A stretch of DNA of 11,320 nt from Holosporaceae bacterium (lineage in GTDB: Bacteria; Pseudomonadota; Alphaproteobacteria; UBA3830), in assembly GCA_031258475.1 (NCBI GenBank), contig JAIRMS010000028.1, forward strand, positions 1 to 11,320. Direction: 5' to 3'. The notes under the pieces are model-generated. The model saw only the letters and a list, made by a program, of their open reading frames with translations, was not told the DNA's origin and made no database searches. Shown one piece after another: positions 1 through 5,903 of the stretch. Both the position numbers and the translations under genes were made by a program. Position 1 is the stretch's first letter. Each line of letters starts with the position of its first letter.

Positions 1-82
1 AGACCATACCCTATCTGTTATATCATGTCTCCTGTGCGCCAATTGTTGCATAGCCATTCTCCATACTACAATAACTACGCTA

Positions 83-799
83 TCATATCAGATCCCTCTC
101 CTGACGACAAGCCCTAGGAGCTAATACTTTTTCTCCTATGATCACTGCGGCCAAACCGAAAACCAGCGACCCATTCCCTATTCCAGGGCCAAAATTACCT
201 GATATTTGAACCACAAGCGCTCCGGCGATTGCGGACAACGCGTTTCCAATACCCAACCCCATGCAAAGTATTTGCCCCGTATCGATTCCAAGAGATTCAG
301 AAATAATTTTTCCATCTCCGTAGACTCTCATGGCTAAACCATACTCTGAATTCAGAATTCTATAAAAGAGTATGCATACAACTGAAGCGATTATCAGAGT
401 AATGATGGAATTGCCAATAGCTGGTGTTATCAGAGTCGTTTCCGTCAGTCCTCTATGGACGAGCGTATGTCCAATGGAAGATAATTTTGTTATAAAAGTT
501 TGCAGTGCGGTCAGTGTGACTATACTAGCTAGAACAGGCTCGATGCCCACATGGGCGACAAGAGACGATGTCACCAAACCTGCAACCATTCCCAAACACG
601 CTGCAATTATGATAGCGATCAGTGGATCAATTCCACTCAGAATAAGCGCTCCATAGGAACACCCTCCAAGCGTAACGCTTGCATCGCAGGTAAGATCTGT
701 AACGTTTAACACCTGAGTCGACAAATATACATTCAATCCAATTAGCGTAAAAGCTAACGACAGAGAAAACACGTTGATTATACTATCTAACATAGGCAT
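83..799 (-). CDS. ABC transporter permease, LivH/TrpY type (BPD_transp_2), C-terminus truncated
   Basis: Inner-membrane permease of the branched-chain amino acid/TrpY-like ABC family, which moves small metabolites across the inner membrane with a periplasmic binding protein and an ATPase. The 238-residue product is very hydrophobic with multiple membrane segments. It has the family blocks: 'NVTDLTCDASVTLGG' (residues about 32-46), 'YGLAMRVYGDG' before a small-residue segment 'GNALSAIAGALV', and a 'GLAAVIIGEKVLAP' loop (about 216-229). Family members are usually about 280-300 residues, with further membrane segments after this loop. Here the protein breaks into 'RACRQERDLI' and stops, so the end is missing and the gene may be non-functional. 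Start ATG at 799-797 with a purine-rich AGAGGG upstream; a second ATG lies two codons in. No binding-protein or ATPase gene is seen beside it. The substrate cannot be read from the sequence. Confidence 0.78.
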   Translation of the reverse strand: MPMLDSIINVFSLSLAFTLIGLNVYLSTQVLNVTDLTCDASVTLGGCSYGALILSGIDPLIAIIIAACLGMVAGLVTSSLVAHVGIEPVLASIVTLTALQTFITKLSSIGHTLVHRGLTETTLITPAIGNSIITLIIASVVCILFYRILNSEYGLAMRVYGDGKIISESLGIDTGQILCMGLGIGNALSAIAGALVVQISGNFGPGIGNGSLVFGLAAVIIGEKVLAPRACRQERDLI

Positions 800-1094
800 A
801 ACAAAAACCCTCTACCAAACAAATGGACCAACATTGGTCTATTTATCATCTTCTTTGCTTCTCAATATCTGGCAGACGTTCCCTAAAATATGCAGGTCCT
901 CCATAACCGAGCGCTTTCAGTTCCGTTCGGTGTTCCAGAGGTTTTCGTGGCGGAACAATCCGCTACTCAACTCTCCAGCACCATTGATCTTCGAATGATC
1001 ACATTCCTAGGTATTTCCGCTTTCTATATTTGATCGGTACGGCGACAACTATTCGTTTGTCGCCGTTTCACGAATCAAACGGGCGACGTTACCT
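800..1094. other. non-coding stretch between permease and patatin
   Basis: This 295-bp gap holds no convincing gene. It contains a perfect 10-bp hairpin just past the patatin stop and, presumably, the leader of the permease. On the minus strand one frame is open for 38 codons from 962 to 849 after a stop, with no ATG, GTG or TTG near its beginning; it may be a gene remnant but matches nothing I know. No clear -35/-10 pair was seen. Confidence 0.5.
1039..1066. terminator. hairpin after the patatin gene, possible terminator
   Basis: ACGGCGACAA (1039-1048) and TTGTCGCCGT (1057-1066) are perfect 10-bp complements around an 8-base loop. The structure begins 28 bp past the patatin stop, where the regulatory operon should end. 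Neither side has a run of T, so it is not a textbook intrinsic terminator. It may act as an mRNA 3'-end stabiliser or a factor-assisted terminator. Confidence 0.5.
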
Positions 1095-2159
1095 CTAAAC
1101 GAACTCCTCTGCAACAGGAGCCGTAGTCTCCTTTCCAATTTTATCGTAGTTTTTCTCTATCCATACGTCTGCAGATTTTCTTCCCGCCTTGAATAGAAAA
1201 TCCAGGAAGTCTTTGTCCGTGTTCAGTTTCGATGACCATCCCAAATCATGCATTGCTTTTTCATCTTCTATCATATGCACATGGAGTCTCTTGAGTTTAC
1301 CCGGAGCAACGTATCCCTCGTCAATCAGCTTTGTGATGAAGTGGATTGAACGCATTTCTCTCATAATGGAAGTGTTGTTTGTTATTTCATTCAATCTATC
1401 TCCAATTTCCGAAGCGGACGTAGGAAGTTTATTCCTGTGGGTAGGGTTCAGTTTTATCAGCATGATATCCGGAGTCTCACAATCATAGATCAGCGGATAT
1501 ACTGCAGGATTTCCTATAAATCCACCATCCCAGTAGTATTCTCCTTTAACCAAGACGGCCGCAAACAGTGTAGGCAAACACGCAGTTGCCAATAGAGCTT
1601 CCGTACACAGATCTTTATTCACGTTCGTGAATATCTTCAACTTTCCAGTGTAAACGTGTGTTGCCGCCAGGAACACCTTAACGATATCCGACCCGCCGTT
1701 TAATTTGTCGAAATCAAACAGCTGTTCAACGATATTTTTCAAAGGGTTAGTGCCCAGTGGATTCAATTGATACGGAGACAAGATTTTTGTTATGAAATCG
1801 AAAAACAAAAATCCCGGAGAGTTATGCATGGTATATTTTCCAGCCAAAACATCCAAAATCCCTGGTTTAAAGATGCTAGCTTGCCCGGAAGCAGAGTTTA
1901 CATTCCAGTATTCTGTCAGTAGCTGTCGTGCGCCTTCGTTTCCACCGGTCAGAAGTCCCTGAGCCGTTGCCACCGCGTTCATACCGCCCGCACTGGTTCC
2001 GGATACGCCTTCGATTACCAGATCTTTTTCCTGTAAAAGCCTATCCAACACTCCCCAGGTATAGGCACCGTGAGCGCCTCCGCCCTGCATCGCAATTGAA
2101 ATTCTTTTTTTATTATCCTTTACGTCCTTTTTCTTTCCTTCGACTGGTACTCTTACCAT
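1095..2159 (-). CDS. patatin-like phospholipase, cytosolic type
   Basis: Patatin-family serine lipase/acyl hydrolase (354 residues), expected to release fatty acids from phospholipids with a Ser-Asp dyad. The sequence shows the oxyanion-hole loop 'GGGAHGAYTWG' (26-36), the nucleophile elbow G-T-S-A-G with Ser56 (54-58), and the dyad aspartate in 'WDGGFIGNPA' (Asp211). The remainder matches the roughly 350-residue patatin group common in alphaproteobacteria: 'SPGFLFFDF', 'LNPLGTNPLK', 'NRLNEI'-like and 'FITKLIDEG' segments. There is no signal peptide or membrane segment, so it should act in the cytosol or at the inner face of the membrane. A strong ribosome binding site (GGGAGA, 6 nt before ATG) fixes the start. 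It lies 45 bp after the STAS gene on the same strand and is probably the last gene of that operon. The true substrate is unknown; the family also contains PHB-related and regulatory members. Confidence 0.9.
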   Translation of the reverse strand: MVRVPVEGKKKDVKDNKKRISIAMQGGGAHGAYTWGVLDRLLQEKDLVIEGVSGTSAGGMNAVATAQGLLTGGNEGARQLLTEYWNVNSASGQASIFKPGILDVLAGKYTMHNSPGFLFFDFITKILSPYQLNPLGTNPLKNIVEQLFDFDKLNGGSDIVKVFLAATHVYTGKLKIFTNVNKDLCTEALLATACLPTLFAAVLVKGEYYWDGGFIGNPAVYPLIYDCETPDIMLIKLNPTHRNKLPTSASEIGDRLNEITNNTSIMREMRSIHFITKLIDEGYVAPGKLKRLHVHMIEDEKAMHDLGWSSKLNTDKDFLDFLFKAGRKSADVWIEKNYDKIGKETTAPVAEEFV

Positions 2160-2204
2160 TGTTGTCTCCCTTCTAAGTTGTTATTGCACCTATTAGACTA
2201 TAAA
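2160..2204 (-). promoter_or_regulatory. ribosome binding site and leader of the patatin gene
   Basis: The 45-bp gap between the STAS stop and the patatin ATG is AT-rich and holds a strong Shine-Dalgarno, AGAAGGGAGA, at about 2166-2175, ending 6 nt before ATG. I see no hairpin here that would stop transcription, which supports co-transcription with the regulators. A separate weak promoter in the AT-rich part cannot be ruled out. Confidence 0.55.
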
Positions 2205-2537
2205 TTAGTTAAAAAACTGTTTAGATTCTTCAAAAGACGGACATATTTTCAATATTTTATCAAATCCGCTCATTTTAAAAATCGAAAATATCTTTTCCGG
2301 CATATTGATTAGAACAAGAATGCCCTTTAGTGAGGTTAGTTTTTTCCCAGCCATTAAAACGACTCGCAATCCGGCACTCGATATATAGTCGATTTCATCA
2401 AAACGAATTGCTATTTTATTGCTGGAATTAACGGCACTCATAACGCCGTCCTCAAAGGCTTTAGCCGTTGAGGTATCCACTCTCCCGGTTGGGGTTATAA
2501 TTGTCACGTTGTCCTGCACTGCAGTTTTAATTTCCAT
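2205..2537 (-). CDS. STAS-domain anti-sigma factor antagonist (RsbV/SpoIIAA-like)
   Basis: Single STAS domain (110 residues), the switch protein of a partner-switching pathway. In this family the unphosphorylated form binds the RsbW-like kinase and frees that kinase's other partner; the kinase inactivates it by phosphorylating one serine, and a PP2C phosphatase restores it. The diagnostic motif is 'DYISSAGLRVVL' (50-61), where Ser54 aligns with the phosphorylated serine of SpoIIAA/RsbV. The N-terminal strands include 'VTIITPTGRVDTSTA', typical of the family. The length is standard and the domain is complete. Its ATG overlaps the TAA of the upstream kinase gene by one base (TAATG), and AAGGAG sits 8 nt before it, so translation is probably coupled. 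The kinase and phosphatase it needs are the two genes immediately upstream. Confidence 0.93.
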   Translation of the reverse strand: MEIKTAVQDNVTIITPTGRVDTSTAKAFEDGVMSAVNSSNKIAIRFDEIDYISSAGLRVVLMAGKKLTSLKGILVLINMPEKIFSIFKMSGFDKILKICPSFEESKQFFN

Positions 2538-2959
2538 TATCTTTCTCCTTTCTTGTCATATACGGCGATCACAATACTCAATTGATTTTGTTCGTCGATT
2601 CTCGAATATTCGACGACCTCCGCCAATTGTTTCACTATAAAAATTCCAAGTCCGCCTATCTGTCTTTCCTCTATGGATGAACAGATATCCGGATCTTCTT
2701 GTTCCAGGGGATTAAAGGCCATTCCATTGTCAATTAGTTTAATAGAGACATTTTGATCATCTTTATCCAGATATAGAGAAAATTCATGTTCTTCTTCGTC
2801 CTGATAAGCATAGTTGATGACATTGGTAACAACTTCGTCCAGTACCAAAATAATATCGTGATATCTCTCATCTGGTATCCCATTTCCGACGCAAAATTCA
2901 CGGACTGTATCACAAATTCTACTCATTTCTTCTATATTGTTTTTTATTTTAAGTAACAT
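2537..2959 (-). CDS. anti-sigma regulatory factor, serine kinase (RsbW/BtrW-like, HATPase_c_2)
   Basis: GHKL-fold serine/threonine kinase and anti-sigma-type switch protein, 140 residues. In characterised systems such a protein either sequesters a target (a sigma factor or another effector) or phosphorylates the STAS antagonist. ATP-site motifs are visible: an N box 'LDEVVTNVINYAY' (40-52) with Glu42 and Asn46, a G1 box 'DNGMAFNP' (77-84), and a G2 box 'RQIGGLGIFIVKQL' (99-112). The size is that of a free-standing RsbW, with no sensor domain. It overlaps the upstream phosphatase gene by 11 bp and the downstream STAS gene by 1 bp, as expected for proteins made in fixed ratio. The target is not in the window: there is no sigma factor gene here. 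Confidence 0.93.
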   Translation of the reverse strand: MLLKIKNNIEEMSRICDTVREFCVGNGIPDERYHDIILVLDEVVTNVINYAYQDEEEHEFSLYLDKDDQNVSIKLIDNGMAFNPLEQEDPDICSSIEERQIGGLGIFIVKQLAEVVEYSRIDEQNQLSIVIAVYDKKGER

Positions 2960-4124
2960 TTGAGGTAATCCTTTGCTTATATTTCAAACATAGTGTTGTA
3001 ATATCATCGGATTGAGGGGCGCCTTTGGTGAACTCTTTGATTGAATTTACCAAAGTTTGCGTTATTGAATTTGGCGATAGCGTCGCATTCTGCTGCAAAA
3101 CATCTGAGAAACGGTCGTTCTCATATTCTTCCCCGTCCTTATTTGTAGCTTCGGGAACCCCATCCGTGTACAATAAGACCATTTCTCCGGGAGCAAATTC
3201 ATGAGTGTTGTCGGTGAATTCAACCTCCTCAAAGATTCCCAGCGCCATTCCCGGATCACATTCTAAAAATTCAGGCTTTTGATTCGATCGAATGACCACA
3301 ACTGGAGGATGCCCAGCGTTGGTATATACCAAATGATTTTTCTCTATATCAACTATGCCGTATATGGCGGTGACGAACATTGACGTGCTATTTTCACCAC
3401 ACAGAGTTCTATTCACATTATCAAAACATTCGGCCGGAGATTGGTAAATCTTGGCGAAGGACTTAATTAATGTTTTGGCGATGAGCGCAAACATGGCTGC
3501 CGACACGTTTTTTCCAGACACGTCGGCCATGACTATTCCAAGTTTAGTTTCGCTTAGCCAAAAAAAATCGTAGAAATCGCCACCAACCTCTGCGGCGGAA
3601 ATGGAATCAGCCCAAATTTCTATGCTTCCTTTTTTAACAACGTTTCCCGGAAGAATGCTTTTTTGCAGCTTGGCCGACACGTCTAACTCGTCGGAAATCG
3701 CAGATAATTTTTTATTTGCTTTTTCGACGTCTTTCAATTTTTCAACAACAGAGACCGTTTTTCTCAGCGTATCGCCAAAATCTGTGAAATCTATTGGTTT
3801 AATAACGAAATCGTGGGCGCCACCGCGCATAACTGCTCTCAAAGTGCTCATATCGCCATAGGCGGATGCGACGATCGATTTCATCAACGGATATTCTTTA
3901 CGCAGCTGAGAAATAAGATTTATGCTATCCACACCATCGACGCTGATGTCTGTCACAAAAATATCGAAGACTTGGCTTTTGAAGAAATTCAAAGCTTCGT
4001 CCATATGACGAGCAAAGGAGAATTTATAAGTTCCATCTGTAATTTGATGACGAAATGCCTGCAGGAACAAATCTTCTGTGTCTTCTTCGTCGTCCAGAAC
4101 TAAAATGCTAGCAGAAATAGTCAC
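2949..4124 (-). CDS. response regulator-PP2C (SpoIIE-type) phosphatase, RsbU/HsbR-like
   Basis: Signal-input protein of the partner switch, 391 residues. The N-terminal receiver domain (about 5-122) has the acidic pair Asp11/Asp12, phospho-acceptor Asp59 ('VTDIS'), Ser87 and Lys109 ('IKPID'), so it should be phosphorylated by a histidine kinase. A charged helical linker (about 122-155, ending 'LQKSILP') leads to a SpoIIE-type PP2C domain. Its metal-binding acidic motifs are 'GGDFYD' (181-186), 'ADVSGKN' (200-206), 'LLYTDGVPEA' (318-327) and 'QSDDIT' (371-376). The expected reaction is removal of phosphate from the STAS protein encoded two genes downstream. The start is GTG at 4124-4122, 9 nt after GAGGA; no better in-frame start is seen. 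It opens the operon and overlaps the kinase gene by 11 bp. No histidine kinase lies in the window, so the receiver is an orphan here. Confidence 0.95.
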   Translation of the reverse strand: MTISASILVLDDEEDTEDLFLQAFRHQITDGTYKFSFARHMDEALNFFKSQVFDIFVTDISVDGVDSINLISQLRKEYPLMKSIVASAYGDMSTLRAVMRGGAHDFVIKPIDFTDFGDTLRKTVSVVEKLKDVEKANKKLSAISDELDVSAKLQKSILPGNVVKKGSIEIWADSISAAEVGGDFYDFFWLSETKLGIVMADVSGKNVSAAMFALIAKTLIKSFAKIYQSPAECFDNVNRTLCGENSTSMFVTAIYGIVDIEKNHLVYTNAGHPPVVVIRSNQKPEFLECDPGMALGIFEEVEFTDNTHEFAPGEMVLLYTDGVPEATNKDGEEYENDRFSDVLQQNATLSPNSITQTLVNSIKEFTKGAPQSDDITTLCLKYKQRITSNVT

Positions 4125-4186
4125 TTAAATTTTTCCTCGAAAAACGATATAATGATTCGATGATTACACAAAAAAGTTAAAGAACT
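4125..4186 (+). promoter_or_regulatory. divergent promoter region; TATAAT -10 for dnaQ
   Basis: The 62-bp gap between two divergent genes must hold both promoters. On the plus strand a perfect TATAAT lies at 4148-4153, with only a poor -35 match (TTAAAT, 4125-4130, 17 bp upstream), and it would give a leader of about 25 nt for dnaQ. On the minus strand there is AT-rich sequence with a TATAT stretch but no clear hexamer pair. With so little space, expression of the regulatory operon and dnaQ may interfere. Confidence 0.45.
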
Positions 4187-4879
4187 ATGACTATTCCCAA
4201 GACTGTCAGAGAAATTGTGCTGGATACGGAAACTACGGGGTTGAGCCCGGAAAACGGAGATCGCATTGTCGATATTGCCTGCGTTGAGCTGATAAATCAC
4301 GTTCAGACCGGCAACACATATCAGGTGTACATAAATCCTCAGAGAGAGATGTCCGAAGATGCAACGGCAATTAGCGGAATTACGGACGAAATGCTAGCTG
4401 ATAAACCTCTTTTTCATGAGATAGCCGATGATTTTTTGAATTTTGTTGGAGACTCCACGCTTGTTATACATAACGCGAAATTTGATATCGCATTTTTAAA
4501 CAGCGAGCTGAGCAGAGTGAGTAGGCCTCTTTTCAATCTCGACGACGTGATCGATACTCTGGAAATTAGCAGAAGAAAATTTCCGGGAATATCTGGAAGT
4601 CTTGATTTTTTATGTCGAAAATTTGAAATAGACGCTTCCGCCCGCGTCACTCATGGAGCTCTGATCGATTGCAAGCTTCTGGCGGAAGTGTACATAAATC
4701 TGCTGGGGGGACGGCAAAGCGGCCTTTCTTTCGCCGTGGAGGAATCTCCGGTTATTCAGAAAAAACATCGCAGAAAACATAAAGCTTACGAAATGCGTCA
4801 TTTTCCTCCGTCGGAGGACGAAATTCTTGCGCATCGTAAATTTTTGGAAAAAATAAACGGCCCACTTTGGAATGCTTGA
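4187..4879 (+). CDS. dnaQ: DNA polymerase III epsilon subunit (3'-5' proofreading exonuclease)
   Basis: DEDDh exonuclease that removes misincorporated bases for the replicative polymerase, bound to the alpha subunit in the core. The 230 residues show all catalytic motifs: ExoI 'VLDTETTGL' (Asp13, Glu15), ExoII 'VIHNAKFD' (Asp100), and ExoIII 'VTHGALIDCKLLAEVY' (His156, Asp161). The 'ELINHVQTGNTY' and 'YINPQREM' stretches are characteristic of alphaproteobacterial DnaQ and give the best taxonomic clue in the window. The C-terminal part (about 175-230), lysine/arginine-rich and then 'HRKFLEKINGPLW', is the expected flexible tail that binds the alpha subunit. Length is normal. Only a weak purine-rich ribosome binding site precedes the ATG. 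The stop overlaps the start of the mevalonate kinase gene by 8 bp, so the two are co-transcribed. Confidence 0.95.
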   Translation: MTIPKTVREIVLDTETTGLSPENGDRIVDIACVELINHVQTGNTYQVYINPQREMSEDATAISGITDEMLADKPLFHEIADDFLNFVGDSTLVIHNAKFDIAFLNSELSRVSRPLFNLDDVIDTLEISRRKFPGISGSLDFLCRKFEIDASARVTHGALIDCKLLAEVYINLLGGRQSGLSFAVEESPVIQKKHRRKHKAYEMRHFPPSEDEILAHRKFLEKINGPLWNA

Positions 4880-5738
4880 CGCAATGACAAGCTTCTCCAG
4901 TCATGCAAAATGGATTCTTTCCGGAGAGCACTCCGTCGTAAGAGGAGGAAAAGCGATAGCCTTTCCGCTGTGCAATTATACGAATTCACTTACTTTTGAA
5001 AAAGGCGACGACCTCTCTATTTTCAGCAGTCATGAACATCTAAAAGAAACTGTTTTTTCACTGTTGGAAATCGCATCTAGTTTTTCAAACATTCCGCTGG
5101 AAGAAATTCGTGGTCGTATTGCGGTGGAAAGCGATATCCCCATAAAGGCTGGCCTGGGAAGCTCCGCCGCGATCTGCGCAAATATCGTGAATCTATTCAA
5201 ATATCTTGGATTTTGCGGAGATGCATTGGAATTGGCGAAACGCCTTGAGAATAAATTTCACCAAAAAAGCAGTGGACTGGATGTAACCGTGGCCCTGGAA
5301 AATAAACCAGTCGTTTTTCATAAAAACAGGGGCGTTGAATTTCTAAAACCAAAATTTTGGCCATGCATGATTCTCACATATTCTGGAGAAAAATCTCCGA
5401 CGTCAGATTGCATCAGTATTGTTAGAGAAATTTTTCTGAAAGATGAGAAACTAGCGCTTGAACTGGACGAACAAATGAATTTGGCCTCTGAGCTGTGCGA
5501 GCACGCTCTAAAAAACGCCGTTTTTTCCAAGCTAAAAGATGGAATAACGCTGGGAAACAAAGTTTTTCGTGGATGGGGACTGTGTAACGATTCTATGTCT
5601 TTTCACATGGAAGAACTTTTGTCGGCCGGAGCCGTCGCCGCAAAACCTACAGGTTCCGGGCTTGGAGGTTATGTTCTGAGTCTGTGGGAAAAAGATCCGC
5701 CACAAAATGCGAATCTTCCTCCACATGTTAGACTCTGA
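4872..5738 (+). CDS. mvk: GHMP kinase, mevalonate kinase type
   Basis: Likely ATP:mevalonate 5-phosphotransferase of the mevalonate route to isopentenyl diphosphate (288 residues, cytosolic). The N-terminus 'HAKWILSGEHSVVRGGKAIA' (11-30) matches the mevalonate kinase signature, with the catalytic lysine at Lys13. The GHMP phosphate loop is 'IPIKAGLGSSAAICA' (89-103), the catalytic aspartate is Asp137 in 'SGLDVTV', and the third motif is 'KPTGSGLGGYVLSL' (258-271). The product is slightly shorter than many bacterial homologues (about 300-310) but all motifs are present. ATG at 4872 sits inside the end of dnaQ; an in-frame ATG at 4884 is the alternative, and neither has a strong ribosome binding site, which suggests translational coupling. 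No other isoprenoid gene is in the window. A different GHMP kinase substrate is possible but less likely. Confidence 0.85.
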   Translation: MLDAMTSFSSHAKWILSGEHSVVRGGKAIAFPLCNYTNSLTFEKGDDLSIFSSHEHLKETVFSLLEIASSFSNIPLEEIRGRIAVESDIPIKAGLGSSAAICANIVNLFKYLGFCGDALELAKRLENKFHQKSSGLDVTVALENKPVVFHKNRGVEFLKPKFWPCMILTYSGEKSPTSDCISIVREIFLKDEKLALELDEQMNLASELCEHALKNAVFSKLKDGITLGNKVFRGWGLCNDSMSFHMEELLSAGAVAAKPTGSGLGGYVLSLWEKDPPQNANLPPHVRL

Positions 5739-5743
5739 TTTTC

Positions 5744-5837
5744 TGGATTGCTTCGCCGCGCTCGCAATGACGAAATGGCATCGTCTTTGAGAAACTCACA
5801 ATCGTCATTGCGAGGAGCGGAGCGACGTGGCAATCCA
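5744..5837. repeat. inverted intergenic repeat of the GTCATTGCGAGGAGCG type
   Basis: Two arms in opposite orientation flank 29 bp of unrelated sequence. The right arm (5802-5837) begins TCGTCATTGCGAGGAGCG and ends GGCAATCCA. The left arm (5744-5772), completed by the A at 5773 and read on the other strand, begins TCGTCATTGCGAGCG and ends AGCAATCCA. The outer 8 bases and the inner 13 bases can pair, so RNA from either strand would fold into a large hairpin. It lies 5 bp past the kinase stop and 66 bp before the end of the convergent patatin gene, so it may also act as a two-way terminator. From memory, similar repeats are scattered in Rickettsia-like and other symbiont genomes. Confidence 0.85.
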
Positions 5838-5903
5838 TTACCATCTCAGCTACGCACCTGCGGCAATCAAGCTAAATGCCTGACTGCGCACTTCCAAAGT
5901 GAT

